A DNA stretch of 64,000 nt. Origin: Orenia marismortui DSM 5156. Lineage in GTDB: Bacteria; Bacillota; Halanaerobiia; Halobacteroidales; Halobacteroidaceae. Every line of letters begins with the position of its first letter. Position 1 is the stretch's first letter. The notes under the pieces are model-generated. The model was not told the origin of the DNA, made no database searches, and worked only from the letters and a program-made list of their open reading frames with translations. The stretch is taken from the NCBI RefSeq assembly GCF_000379025.1, contig NZ_KB900617.1, positions 168,504 to 232,503 on the forward strand, given 5' to 3'. This document shows, in pieces, positions 1 through 9,078 of this stretch. Both the position numbers and the translations under genes were made by a program.

Positions 1-7
1 ACCTCCG
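1..7 (-). promoter_or_regulatory. Ribosome binding site of the next, off-window gene
   Basis: On the minus strand these bases read CGGAGGT, a strong Shine-Dalgarno sequence 30 bases after the stop of the sugar-binding protein. It implies a co-transcribed gene, most likely an ABC permease, starting a few bases outside the window. Confidence 0.6.
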
Positions 8-38
8 TTAAATTATAAAATCAATCTTTCTAAAGGTT

Positions 39-1361
39 TTATTTAAGGTATTTATCTGCTATATCTTGAATGTTATTAAAGCTTCTTTCTATATTTCTTT
101 CACTAACAAATTCATTAATAACATCATCTAAAGCTACCATAAAATTTTCTGGAGCTGCAGAACCATGAGCAATTGATGGAGTTAATATGTTATTTGAAAA
201 ATCATCTATTGCTTCTTTCATATATAAGTCATACTTGTTTTTATCAACATCAATTCTAGAAGGAATTGAACCCTTGATTTGATTGAAAACATCTTGTCCT
301 TCACGTGAAGCTATGACTTTTAACCATGATTTTGTACTTTCAGGATTAGCAGCTTCTTTAGGTAATCCAAAACTATCAACAATTACCATAAAACTTCCTT
401 TAGTCCCAGGAAAGTTTGACCATCCAAATTCTTGATCTGCCTCCCAGCCTAAAGCTTTAAAATAACCTTCCTCCCAATCACCCATGATATTAAATACAGC
501 CTTTCCTTCATACAAACGCCTAGCTGAATCTTGCCAACTCAAGGCTGCATGATCTTGATTAGTATATCTTAATATTTCATTAAATCTAACTAAAGCTTCT
601 TTAACCTTAGGATTACTAAAGCTTGTCTTGCCATTCCATAAACCATTATAAGCTTTTGGACCTAAAGTTGATAAAAGCAGTGATTCAAAAATATGAGTTG
701 CAGGCCAGCGGTCCTTATCTCCTAATGATAATGGAGTTATTCCTTGCTTTGATAATTCTTCTAAACTACTTAGAAAAGAAGAAAAGTTAGTAGGAGGCTT
801 GAGATTATATTTTTTCAGAAGTGATTTATTATACCACAGTATATTTCCACGATGTACTGCTAGAGGGATTGCATAGACTTCCCCTTGATAACTACACATC
901 TCCAGTATCTCTTGGTTAAACTTATCCTTAATCCCCAATTCATTAATCAAGTTTGTAATAGGCTCCATTACACCAGCTCTAACATAAGTATCTATAAGTT
1001 CTGAACCACCATGAACTTGAAAAGAATCTGGAGGATTTCCGCCAAGCATTCTAGTTTTTAATACTGCTTTAGCACTAGAACCGCCACCTCCTGATATAGC
1101 AGCATTAATAATTTCCATATCTGAATTCTTTTGATTAAAAATCTCAAATAAAGCTTCTAATCCTTGTGCCTCTCCTCCACCAGTCCACCAACTAAAAATT
1201 TCTAATTCTTCTTCTTTTAGAATTTTATCTTCCTTAGACTTAGAAAAATTAATAGTAATCTCTCCAGTTTTATACATGAATAAAAAAGAACCTACCACTA
1301 TCGCCGATGATATACCTATCAACAGAGTTAAAACCATAATAACCTTTTTAAAGTTACTCAT
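39..1361 (-). CDS. Sugar ABC transporter substrate-binding protein
   Basis: 440 aa, family 1 extracellular solute-binding protein, closest in feel to glucose/mannose-binding GtsA-type proteins. The N-terminus has one hydrophobic segment (about residues 7-29) and no lipobox Cys, so it is probably anchored by an uncleaved segment or cleaved by signal peptidase I. The motif FSWWTGGGEAQGL opens the mature domain; GNPPDSFQVHGG and SFGLPK follow as in the family. The start is ATG behind GGAGGGGAAGT. It would deliver a sugar to membrane permeases that are not in this window: the bases 1-7 read as a CGGAGGT ribosome binding site on the minus strand, so the next gene of the operon begins just outside. 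Expression is probably controlled by the antiterminator-like leader upstream. The substrate cannot be read from sequence alone. Confidence 0.85.
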   Translation of the reverse strand: MSNFKKVIMVLTLLIGISSAIVVGSFLFMYKTGEITINFSKSKEDKILKEEELEIFSWWTGGGEAQGLEALFEIFNQKNSDMEIINAAISGGGGSSAKAVLKTRMLGGNPPDSFQVHGGSELIDTYVRAGVMEPITNLINELGIKDKFNQEILEMCSYQGEVYAIPLAVHRGNILWYNKSLLKKYNLKPPTNFSSFLSSLEELSKQGITPLSLGDKDRWPATHIFESLLLSTLGPKAYNGLWNGKTSFSNPKVKEALVRFNEILRYTNQDHAALSWQDSARRLYEGKAVFNIMGDWEEGYFKALGWEADQEFGWSNFPGTKGSFMVIVDSFGLPKEAANPESTKSWLKVIASREGQDVFNQIKGSIPSRIDVDKNKYDLYMKEAIDDFSNNILTPSIAHGSAAPENFMVALDDVINEFVSERNIERSFNNIQDIADKYLK

Positions 1362-1422
1362 ACTTCCCCTCCCATACTAATCATTTTAGCCATCATTAAT
1401 AAATTATAATTTCCTAGATAAG

Positions 1423-1518
1423 AAAAATAAAAAAAGCTAGAAAAAATCTAATTATAGTTAATACTATAACCTAAGATTTTCCCTAGCTAATGCCTGTACT
1501 CCCAACAGTAACACGCTA
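1423..1518 (-). promoter_or_regulatory. RAT-like antiterminator overlapping a leader terminator
   Basis: On the minus strand 1518-1484 forms a stem with outer arms TAGC/GCTA and the inner signature TGTTACTG ... CAGGCA, the conserved core of ribonucleic antiterminators bound by BglG/LicT/SacY proteins. Its 3' arm (1488-1484, AGCTA) is also the start of a rho-independent terminator: AGCTAGGGAAAATCT pairs with AGATTTTTTCTAGCT around an inner hairpin (GTTATAGT/ACTATAAT), followed by a T-rich run at 1435-1423. Mutual exclusion of the two structures is the classical antitermination arrangement. It lies between the promoter at 1614-1642 and the sugar-binding protein gene. Confidence 0.6.
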
Positions 1519-1613
1519 ATTTTATTTTTTATTTTAATATATCCAAAAACTATTAAAACAAGCTTTTTTATGAAGATAATTGGAAAACACAATTAAAAAT
1601 TATATTATTATCC

Positions 1614-1642
1614 ATTATATGATATTTTTATGACTCTGTCAA
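1614..1642 (-). promoter_or_regulatory. Sigma-A promoter for the sugar-binding protein
   Basis: Minus strand TTGACA (1642-1637), 17-base spacer, TATAAT (1619-1614). Consensus hexamers with ideal spacing. The leader to the start codon would be about 245 nt and contains the antiterminator/terminator pair. The rest of 1643-1867, up to glgC, shows nothing else I recognise. Confidence 0.75.
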
Positions 1643-1867
1643 TAATAACTAATATAAATTTATTCTATAATATCCTTCTCCACTTCGAAGATAATACTTT
1701 AAATATAATTGCAATTTGTTTAATTAATAATAATTTTAATTCATCAATCATCTAAAATTGGTAAGATTTTTAAGACTTAATTCTATTTCATTCTTGTCTT
1801 ATCTCTAAGCTTTATTAAGAAATAATTAAATTATCACTTGCCTTTGATATATATAATCTAAAATAAA

Positions 1868-3157
1868 CTAATTAGCAAGATCTATTATATATTTTTGGAG
1901 ATTCTCATGGTCTGACCTAATAGTACTTCCACTTGGAATATTCTTATCTTCAAAATCATTCTCTAAAACCCCCGATAAAATTCTACAATTACGACCAATT
2001 TGAGTATTATCTGGTACTATAACATTTCTTCCAATAATATTTAGCCCATTAGTTAGTAGTGATGGCTTTTCATCACTAGGAGTCATCTCATTACTGAAAC
2101 CTATATGAGAATTAATTCCTATTTTAGCATTCTTATCTATAATACTCTTGCAAACTATTGAATCTTTTTTGATTACAGTATTATTCAAAATTACTGAATC
2201 CCTAACTATTGCTCCCTCTTCTATAACTACTCCTGGAGAAAGAACACTATTTTCTACAATACCATTAATTATACATCCATTTGATACTAAACTCTTAATC
2301 GCTTGACCTTTTTGCCCAAACTTAACTGGTGGCTTCTCTTCACTTCTTGTATGTATCTTCCAATTATCATCATATAAATTCAATTCTGGTAAAGGATCTG
2401 TTAAAGCTAAGTTTGCTTCCCAAAAAGATTTAAGAGTTCCCACATCTCTCCAATAACCAGCATACTCATAAGCAAAAACATCATTGTTATTGATCATTTC
2501 TGGAATAATATGATGGCCAAAATCTGAATTCTCTTGATTACACAGAGCTTCTAACTTTTCGATCAAAACATCAGTTGTAAAGACATATATTCCCATTGAG
2601 GCTAAATTACTTGGTGGATCTTCTGGTTTCTCAACGAAATTCATAATCTGCATATCCTCATTTGAATCTAAGATACCAAATTGATTAGCATTTTCCCAAG
2701 CTACCCGTTGAGTCGCAATAGTTAAATCAGCACCTTTTTGCTCATGATAAGATACCATTTCAGAATAATTCATCTTATACACATGATCTCCAGAAAGAAT
2801 TACTACATATTTAGGATTATGCTGTTTTATATAAGAGAGATTCTGGTAAACAGCATGAGCAGTACCTTTATACCAGCCACCTTGCCTTCCAGTATAAGGC
2901 TGCAATATAGTAACACCACCTATACGCCTATCTAAATCCCAAGGCTTTCCTATCTTAATATGATCATTTAAGGATAAAGGTAAATATTGAGTTAAAACTC
3001 CTATATCATAAATACCTGAATTAACACAATTACTCAAAGCAAAATCAATCAACCTAAACTTTCCCCCAAAGGGTACACTTGGTTTTGCTCTATGCTCAGA
3101 TAAAACATCTAATCTCGTTCCTCTACCTCCAGCTAAAATTAATGCTAATATCTTCAT
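1868..3157 (-). CDS. glgC: Glucose-1-phosphate adenylyltransferase (ADP-glucose pyrophosphorylase)
   Basis: 429 aa, the normal length for GlgC. It makes ADP-glucose from glucose-1-phosphate and ATP, the committed step of glycogen synthesis. The N-terminal nucleotidyltransferase domain shows LALILAGGRGTRL, the KPSVPFGGKFRLIDF segment and SGDHVYKMNY; the C-terminal third is a left-handed beta-helix rich in I/V hexapeptides (about residues 290-410). ATG start behind GGAGGG. It lies 201 bases upstream of the preceding glgA on the same strand, so the two form a glycogen unit. No branching enzyme or phosphorylase is in the window. Confidence 0.96.
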   Translation of the reverse strand: MKILALILAGGRGTRLDVLSEHRAKPSVPFGGKFRLIDFALSNCVNSGIYDIGVLTQYLPLSLNDHIKIGKPWDLDRRIGGVTILQPYTGRQGGWYKGTAHAVYQNLSYIKQHNPKYVVILSGDHVYKMNYSEMVSYHEQKGADLTIATQRVAWENANQFGILDSNEDMQIMNFVEKPEDPPSNLASMGIYVFTTDVLIEKLEALCNQENSDFGHHIIPEMINNNDVFAYEYAGYWRDVGTLKSFWEANLALTDPLPELNLYDDNWKIHTRSEEKPPVKFGQKGQAIKSLVSNGCIINGIVENSVLSPGVVIEEGAIVRDSVILNNTVIKKDSIVCKSIIDKNAKIGINSHIGFSNEMTPSDEKPSLLTNGLNIIGRNVIVPDNTQIGRNCRILSGVLENDFEDKNIPSGSTIRSDHENLQKYIIDLAN

Positions 3158-3358
3158 CTATTAACCCTCCTATTTTATTAATAATTTAAAGTTTAAAAAT
3201 AATTTAACTATCTATACCTCTTCTAAAAAATTATCTTTTATCTCTATATCAGCAGAAATATAAGTTGATTTATCACCTCCCAAAGATAATAACTTACTTC
3301 CATATGTTATTTAGATCTAAGAAATTAATTATCTTTTTCTCATCTAATGTAAAGCAGT

Positions 3359-4804
3359 TTATTTTTCTAATAACTTATAATATAATTTTATATATTCTTT
3401 TGCTGAATTCTTCCAACTAAAATTACTCTTCATTGCTCTTCTTACTAGCTTAGTCCAAATATCCTTTTGTTGATAAAGGCTAATTGCTCTCTTAATAGTA
3501 GATAACATCTCATTAGCATCATAACTAGCAAAAGTGAAACCATTTCCTTCACCACTTATCTCATCATAAGCTTGAATAGTATCCTTTAGCCCCCCTGTTT
3601 CTCTTACGATAGGTATGCTTCCATACCTTAAACTAAATAATTGGCTTAAACCACATGGTTCATATTTGGATGGCATCAAGAAGATATCACTGCCTGCATA
3701 TATTTTTTGGGCTAAAGTAGCATCATATTTAATATTTGCAGCAATCTTAGTAGGATAAGACCTCGCTGTCTCTTTAAATCTTTCTTCATAGTAACTATCT
3801 CCAGTTCCTAAGATAATAAATTGGATCTCTTCTTCCATTAGTTTATCAATAACAGAAACAATTAAATCTAAACCTTTTTGATCTACTAGCCTTGAAATTA
3901 GAGCTATCACAGGAAGATCAGACCTTTGGGCTAAGCCCATATCTTCTTGTAATCTTCTTTTGTTCTCATACTTACCTCTTAGCTTTTCAACACTGTAATT
4001 ACTATAAATTCTATCATCATTACTAGGATTATTATCTTCATAACTAATTCCATTAATAATCCCATATAAATCATCATCATTCATTCGCATAGCATAATCT
4101 AAACCTTCACCAAATTCAGGAGTTTTAATCTCTTGAGCATAAGTCCTGCTTACAGTAGTAACTATATCAGACATTTCAATCCCCATCTTCATATAATTGA
4201 CACAATTATCATGATGAACCACTCCCAAATCCCAATATTTATCAGGTAGACTTAAAGCATCTTGAAGAACTTCTCTTCCAAATACACCTTGATAACGTAA
4301 ATTGTGAATTGTATAAACTGTTTTAATATCTTTATAGAAGCTATATTTTTGATAATTTTCTTTAAGCATAATACTTAATGCTCCTGTCTGCCAATCATTA
4401 CAATGAATAATATCTGCTTTAAAGTCTATCTGCGCTAACATCTCCAAAACTGCTTGGCAAAAATAAGCAAATTGAAGATGTTTATCATCATTCTCATAAA
4501 GATTAGGTCGATCAAAATAACTCTTATTATCTATAAAATAACTTATCACCCCTCTGTTCTCTAATTTATTTACCCCAACATAATTGTCTCTCCATCCTAG
4601 CTTAGTTCTAAAATGGAGCAGATGTTCTGCCTGCTGCAGATATTCTAAGGCAATTTGCCTATATTCAGGAATAACTAATCTGATATCATGGCCCATTTCT
4701 TTAATTGCTTGAGGCAGAGAACCAGCCACATCTGCTAATCCCCCTGTTTTAACGAAAGGAGTTGCCTCAGAAGCAACGAATAATATTTTCAGTTTTTCTG
4801 TCAT
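3359..4804 (-). CDS. glgA: Glycogen synthase (ADP-glucose type, GT5)
   Basis: 481 aa, full length. It elongates alpha-1,4-glucan with ADP-glucose in the cytoplasm. The signature KTGGLADV is at residues 19-26, binding ADP-glucose, and the C-terminal GT-B motif EPCGLSQLFSLRYG with the ETGGLKDT segment is present. ATG start behind AAGGAGAGA. It is transcribed before glgC. The 834 bases between its start and the nhaC stop hold no convincing ORF; I see only AT-rich sequence and the nhaC terminator. Confidence 0.96.
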   Translation of the reverse strand: MTEKLKILFVASEATPFVKTGGLADVAGSLPQAIKEMGHDIRLVIPEYRQIALEYLQQAEHLLHFRTKLGWRDNYVGVNKLENRGVISYFIDNKSYFDRPNLYENDDKHLQFAYFCQAVLEMLAQIDFKADIIHCNDWQTGALSIMLKENYQKYSFYKDIKTVYTIHNLRYQGVFGREVLQDALSLPDKYWDLGVVHHDNCVNYMKMGIEMSDIVTTVSRTYAQEIKTPEFGEGLDYAMRMNDDDLYGIINGISYEDNNPSNDDRIYSNYSVEKLRGKYENKRRLQEDMGLAQRSDLPVIALISRLVDQKGLDLIVSVIDKLMEEEIQFIILGTGDSYYEERFKETARSYPTKIAANIKYDATLAQKIYAGSDIFLMPSKYEPCGLSQLFSLRYGSIPIVRETGGLKDTIQAYDEISGEGNGFTFASYDANEMLSTIKRAISLYQQKDIWTKLVRRAMKSNFSWKNSAKEYIKLYYKLLEK

Positions 4805-5581
4805 TAGAATCTCTCCTTAATTTACTTGAAGTTATTTTTCTTATCTGATAGTAAATTATCTGAAATAATCAATATAGTACACAAATATACTACTTTATAA
4901 ATTTCACTATGATATTCTATCTATAGCTTTGTAGGAAATGCTTAGACTCTATTATGAATTTTAACCTGATATATAGCAATACCATTATTCTATGAAACTA
5001 TGGTAGAAATTATTTCTAAAATCAAAAATATATTACAAATAATAATTTAGCCTTTGCTAATCCTTATTAAGATTAATATGGAAGTTAAAAAATGATTTAC
5101 AACTGCTTTGACTTTATGCTCTATATTTTGAATAAGTTCTTATAAAGTAGTATCCAATATATATTAAATGCAAAACAATTTCCAAAAATAAGAAATTATT
5201 TACTTTTAATTGAAAAATAAAGCATGGTTGACTTAAGTAGATATTAAGCAAGAATTATAGGGTTAGTTTAAATAAATCATAGATAATAGTGATTAATAAA
5301 TAATAATCAAATAAACCACTCTATCCACTATCTTTAAATATTACCATCTAAAAATATTTAAAATATCCTCTGATATTTTTTACCAAAGTGATTGATAAAA
5401 TTTACCAGTTAGGTTCTGCCGTATTCTTATATGAATTTATTAATGCTTAAAAAAGTAAAGTAATGATTTAAAATTAAAAAATAAGCAAAAAGCAAGATGA
5501 ACTTATTTTAATTCTTCTATAAACAACAATTAAAACTATTCTACCCCAAATTATTTTGGTAAATATTATCAAGCAAATAAA

Positions 5582-5614
5582 AAAAACTGCTATCCTAAGG
5601 ATAGCAGTTTTCTA
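5582..5614 (-). terminator. Terminator of nhaC
   Basis: AAAACTGCTATCC and GGATAGCAGTTTT form a 13-bp perfect stem with a 3-base loop, followed on the minus strand by T-rich sequence, 25 bases after the nhaC stop. Confidence 0.85.
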
Positions 5615-5637
5615 TCTAGATCTTATTCTAAAGCAAT

Positions 5638-6951
5638 CTATTTTTCACTCAATCTAAATTTATCAGCCTTATTTAATAAGATCAATCCAATCACAAATAT
5701 ACCTAAAATAAATTGATAATACAATGTAGGGATTATCTCTAAAGGAGAGATTTTGGCCAATGATCCTGCCAATAATACCTGTGCTCCATAAGGAATAACT
5801 CCCTGCCAAACACAAGAGAAAATATCTAATAAACTTGCCGAGGTAGCTTTAGGTACATTATGCTTAGCAGCAATATCTTTAGCTAAAGGTCCAGCTAAAA
5901 TAATAGCAACAGTATTGTTAGCAGTACATATATCAGCTACACTAACTAAAGATAAAATTCCTAACTCTGCCCCACGTTTAGTATTTATCTTCTTACTAAT
6001 TAAATTAAGCAAATAATTAATTCCACCTTCTACTCTAATCATCTCTGCTAAACCACCAGTAAAGAGGGATAATAGGAATATCTCTTGCATTCCTGTAAAA
6101 CCTTCATAAATAAGATTAGCAATCTCTAATAATGTAAAACCACCACTAACTAGTCCAAGAACCCCAGTAAATAGAATTCCTATACCTAATACAACAAAGA
6201 CATTAACCCCTAATAATGCTAAAGTCAAAACTAACAAATAAGGAACAACATTAATTAAACTATAAGTAAACTCACCATCTATTACAACATCCCCACCAAT
6301 AAAAACTAAAATAATTAAAGTAAGTATCGCAGCAGGTAAAACCAATAATAAGTTGGCCTTAAACTTATCCTTCATAGAACATCCTTGAGTCTTAGTTGCT
6401 GCAATAGTTGTATCTGAAATCATAGATAGATTATCACCAAACATGGCTCCACCTACAACAGCTCCTATAGTTAAAGCCAATGATATCCCAGATTTACTAG
6501 CCATTCCAATAGCAATCGGTGCTACAGCACTAATTGTTCCCATAGAAGTACCCATTGCTGTAGCAATGAAAGCTGAAATCAAAAATAGCCCTGGCATAAT
6601 TAAACTGGAAGGAATAAGGGATAAGCCCAAATTAACTGTAGCATCTACACCACCAGTCTTATCTGCTAAATGAGCAAAAGCTCCTGCAAAAAGATAGATC
6701 ATACACATAATAATAATATTACTATTTCCTGCACCACGTATGAATTGATTCATCTTCTCTTCTATACTACTTTTACTAATTAGAAAAGCTACTACTACCC
6801 CCACTAAAGCTGCTACTGGAGATGGCAACTTATAAAAAGCATAATCAACACCCTGAAAATGTAGGTATAGACCTGTTCCCAAAAATAAAGCTAAAAATAC
6901 AATCAGAGGCAATAAATCTAAAAATCTCCCCTTCTTTTCTACTTCTTTCAT
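5638..6951 (-). CDS. nhaC: Na+/H+ antiporter, NhaC family
   Basis: 437 aa with about 11 hydrophobic segments, an NhaC-family secondary transporter exchanging Na+ for H+ (some family members exchange malate/lactate, so the substrate is inferred). The conserved loop GAVVGGAMFGDNLSMISDTTIAA is clear near the middle, as is the later ADICTANNTVAI segment. The start is the ATG at 6951 behind AAGGAGAGATTTTG; the TTG just before it is not needed. It is monocistronic with its own promoter and terminator, and fits a salt-adapted cell along with the Mrp antiporter at 59-64 kb. Confidence 0.88.
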   Translation of the reverse strand: MKEVEKKGRFLDLLPLIVFLALFLGTGLYLHFQGVDYAFYKLPSPVAALVGVVVAFLISKSSIEEKMNQFIRGAGNSNIIIMCMIYLFAGAFAHLADKTGGVDATVNLGLSLIPSSLIMPGLFLISAFIATAMGTSMGTISAVAPIAIGMASKSGISLALTIGAVVGGAMFGDNLSMISDTTIAATKTQGCSMKDKFKANLLLVLPAAILTLIILVFIGGDVVIDGEFTYSLINVVPYLLVLTLALLGVNVFVVLGIGILFTGVLGLVSGGFTLLEIANLIYEGFTGMQEIFLLSLFTGGLAEMIRVEGGINYLLNLISKKINTKRGAELGILSLVSVADICTANNTVAIILAGPLAKDIAAKHNVPKATSASLLDIFSCVWQGVIPYGAQVLLAGSLAKISPLEIIPTLYYQFILGIFVIGLILLNKADKFRLSEK

Positions 6952-7023
6952 CAAAATCTCTCCTTCTACCCATCTTTTTTATTCAAATTTTAAATTTATA
7001 ATTAAATAAACAAAATCAGAACT

Positions 7024-7052
7024 AATTTATCAAAAATCACAGCAAAAGTCAA
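7024..7052 (-). promoter_or_regulatory. Candidate promoter of nhaC
   Basis: Minus strand TTGACT (7052-7047), 17-base spacer, TAAATT (7029-7024), about 73 bases upstream of the nhaC start. Confidence 0.5.
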
Positions 7053-7091
7053 TAAAATAACTTGACTTACTGTGAATTAAAAAAGTTAACA

Positions 7092-7142
7092 TAACTAATA
7101 GATTTTAGCTTCTAGATTCTAGTTAATAGCCAATAGTTCAAT
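7092..7142. repeat. Heptad-repeat tract
   Basis: AG recurs at exactly 7-base steps over six units (for example TTTTAGC, TTCTAGA, TTCTAGT). It has the same period and word type as the core of the palindromic repeat family seen at 8015, 16845, 38452 and 56983, but no recognisable flanks. Confidence 0.6.
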
Positions 7143-7237
7143 TTTTAATTAGATTTATGTATTTTATAATTATTTTATAGCCAAAATAAAAAAGAAGCAA
7201 ATTTCAATTCTTTACTAAAAGAGGTGATCTTATAATT

Positions 7238-7477
7238 ATGGAAATGCATCGTAAAATTGCAGTTGATGGTAGTTTAGCAAATATTAAAAAACGTCTAAAT
7301 GAATATGGTTACGAAATTGATGATCTCAATATGGACAATTTAGAAGAAGTTTCTGCAGTTATTACTAATGGACAATATGATATATCAACCCTCCAAAATA
7401 TGAATGCCCCAGTAATCAATGCAGAAGGCCACTCTGCAGAAGAGTTAAAAAATATGATTGAAAGTGGACTCTTTTAA
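7238..7477 (+). CDS. UPF0180 family small protein
   Basis: 79 aa, of unknown function, resembling Bacillus YkuS. The pattern is a short alpha/beta fold: IAVDGSLANIKKRLNEYGYEI, then a variable middle and APVINAEGHSAEELKNMIE, matching the family's closing TASGLTADE-type helix. The ATG at 7238 sits 13 bases after GAGG, slightly far. The gene at 7708 is a paralogue; each has its own upstream region with a repeat element between them. The Bacillus homologue is often mentioned as a small uncharacterised protein; no function is claimed here. Confidence 0.75.
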   Translation: MEMHRKIAVDGSLANIKKRLNEYGYEIDDLNMDNLEEVSAVITNGQYDISTLQNMNAPVINAEGHSAEELKNMIESGLF

Positions 7478-7507
7478 AATTATAACTATTTAGATAGACA
7501 AAAAACT

Positions 7508-7672
7508 ATAAGCTGATAACTCTAGAGTGAACTTTAAAACTAAAGTTATATAAACTTACAATATTCCAGTAATAAATAAGCAATAAACAAATTAGCTTGT
7601 CCCCTGTTACTAGTCACTCGTTAATGTCACCTTATAATCATTAAGTTTCACTATAGAGTTTTTAGCTACATT
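7508..7672. repeat. Palindromic heptad-repeat element, copy between the UPF0180 genes
   Basis: The left flank has AACTCTAGAGTGAACTTTAA and the right flank AATGTCACC then CATTAAGTTTCACT, related to the consensus right flank. The core has GTTACTA, GTCACTC, GTTAATG in 7-base register. Confidence 0.5.
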
Positions 7673-7707
7673 ATTAAAAATAATAATTAAAAAGGTGGTA
7701 TCAAACT

Positions 7708-7950
7708 ATGAAAAGAAAGATTGCAATAGAAGATAGTTTATCTAATCTTGCCAAAGAATTAAAAAAAGATGGTTTTGAAGTAGCTACTTTAAATAACAAT
7801 AATCTTCAAAATGTTGATGCCGTTGTTTTAAGTGGAGAAGATAACAATATGATGAACATGTCTGATATTCAAACCAAAGCCCAAGTTATTAATGCAAAAG
7901 GTCTTTCTGCCCAAGAATTAAAAGAAAGACTGAATAATCAATTAGTATAG
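7708..7950 (+). CDS. UPF0180 family small protein (second paralogue)
   Basis: 80 aa, unknown function, YkuS-like. It keeps the family plan better than its neighbour: KRKIAIEDSLSNLAKELKKDGFEV, the VDAVVLSGEDNNMMNMSD segment, then QVINAKGLSAQELKERL. The start ATG follows AGGTGG. It is followed at once by a strong terminator, so it is a single-gene unit. The two paralogues share the same ends but differ in the middle, which suggests an older duplication. Confidence 0.78.
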   Translation: MKRKIAIEDSLSNLAKELKKDGFEVATLNNNNLQNVDAVVLSGEDNNMMNMSDIQTKAQVINAKGLSAQELKERLNNQLV

Positions 7951-7953
7951 TAG

Positions 7954-7980
7954 AAAACCGCCAATCTCGGCGGTTTTTTT
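7954..7980 (+). terminator. Terminator after the second UPF0180 gene
   Basis: AAAACCGCC, 6-base loop, GGCGGTTTTTTT. Canonical GC stem plus T-run, three bases after the stop. Confidence 0.93.
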
Positions 7981-8014
7981 CATTAGAATTAAGTTTTAAA
8001 ATCTCTTAGATCTA

Positions 8015-8216
8015 TAGCTGTTAAAGTTTAGAATAAAATTTAATCTGCCGTTATAGAAAGAGATTGCGACAGTTTGGGAATTAGGCGTTAGGATATAGGT
8101 TCTAGGAGCTAGGTAAGCCCTAATGCCTATAACCTAACTCCTATTACCTATCACCTAGCACCTAAAAGTGTCTCTTTATACCTATTAAATTTTACTTTAG
8201 TATTCTATACATACAA
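8015..8216. repeat. Palindromic heptad-repeat element (best-preserved copy)
   Basis: Left flank AAAGTTTAGAATAAAATTTA, inner left box GAGATTGCGACAGTTT; right boxes AAAAGTGTCTC and CCTATTAAATTTTACTTTAG. The core has TAGG at exactly 7-base steps, five units on the left arm (TTAGGCG, TTAGGAT, ATAGGTT...) and six on the right arm read in reverse complement, so the whole can fold as one long imperfect hairpin. It is non-coding. Confidence 0.75.
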
Positions 8217-8322
8217 AGTCTTGTTAGCTAGAACAATTAATTCATACTATTTTCTTAAAGTAAACTATTATTTATGTTAAAATAAAAAATATAGAAATCT
8301 ACAATTTAAAAGGAGTAATAGT

Positions 8323-9078
8323 ATGATCACACCAAAGCAGATACTAAATATTGCCGCTTATGCCGGTGATATTATTTTAAGTAATGGAGGAGAGATATAT
8401 CGAACCGAGGATACAATTAGCCGTATCTGTCAGGCCTATGGTATGAAATACGTACAAAGCCTAGTTACACCGACAGGTATCTTCATCTCTATAGATGATG
8501 GAGATGGAGGTTCTGAGACTATTGTCCGCAGAATACATAGTAGAGAGATTAATTTGACTAAAATAAGTAAAGTGAATGATTTTTCAAGAAGCCTACAAAC
8601 AGAAGTTTTAAAACATCAAGCAGCAATGGAAGAATTGGCTTCTATAGAATATGGAAATCCGAAATCAAAATTAACACTTGGCTTATTCTTAATTTCTTTT
8701 GGAGTTTCTATGAATGTAATCTTAATGAATGAAAATTATATTAATATTATTCCCGCTATCTTAGCCAGCTTAGGAGCCCAAATCGCTGTAAAAAAGATGG
8801 GTTTTTTAAAGGATATAAACTTCATTCCTGAAATTGTTGCTGGCTTTATCGCTGGATCCATCTCACTATTCTCACTTCAACAAGGTTTAGGAGATAATCT
8901 GGCAATTATAGTTGTAAGTGGGATACTTCCTTTTGTTCCTGGAGTAGCTATAACCAACTCTATTCGTGATGCTATTAGTGGGGACCTTATCTCTTCTACT
9001 AGTCGCAGTATAGAAGCAGCCTTAATTGCAATTAGTCTTGCTGTAGGGGTCGCTTTATCTTTGGGGGTGTTCTATTAA
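8323..9078 (+). CDS. Threonine/serine exporter family protein, N-terminal (ThrE/YjjP) half
   Basis: 251 aa. A cytoplasmic N-terminal domain (about residues 1-115, with GGEIYRTEDTISRICQAYG and the VRRIHSREINLTKI segment) is followed by about five membrane segments. This is the PF06738-type half of the ThrE exporter, which is split into two proteins here as in E. coli YjjP/YjjB. Its stop overlaps the next start (TAATG). The substrate may be threonine/serine or succinate; sequence does not decide. ATG behind AAAGGAG. Confidence 0.85.
   Translation: MITPKQILNIAAYAGDIILSNGGEIYRTEDTISRICQAYGMKYVQSLVTPTGIFISIDDGDGGSETIVRRIHSREINLTKISKVNDFSRSLQTEVLKHQAAMEELASIEYGNPKSKLTLGLFLISFGVSMNVILMNENYINIIPAILASLGAQIAVKKMGFLKDINFIPEIVAGFIAGSISLFSLQQGLGDNLAIIVVSGILPFVPGVAITNSIRDAISGDLISSTSRSIEAALIAISLAVGVALSLGVFY

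Noticed and set aside
5340-5410. Possible operator or small RNA near repeated TTTACCA words between glgA and nhaC
   Set aside because: The words are short, AT-rich and irregularly spaced; chance is likely.
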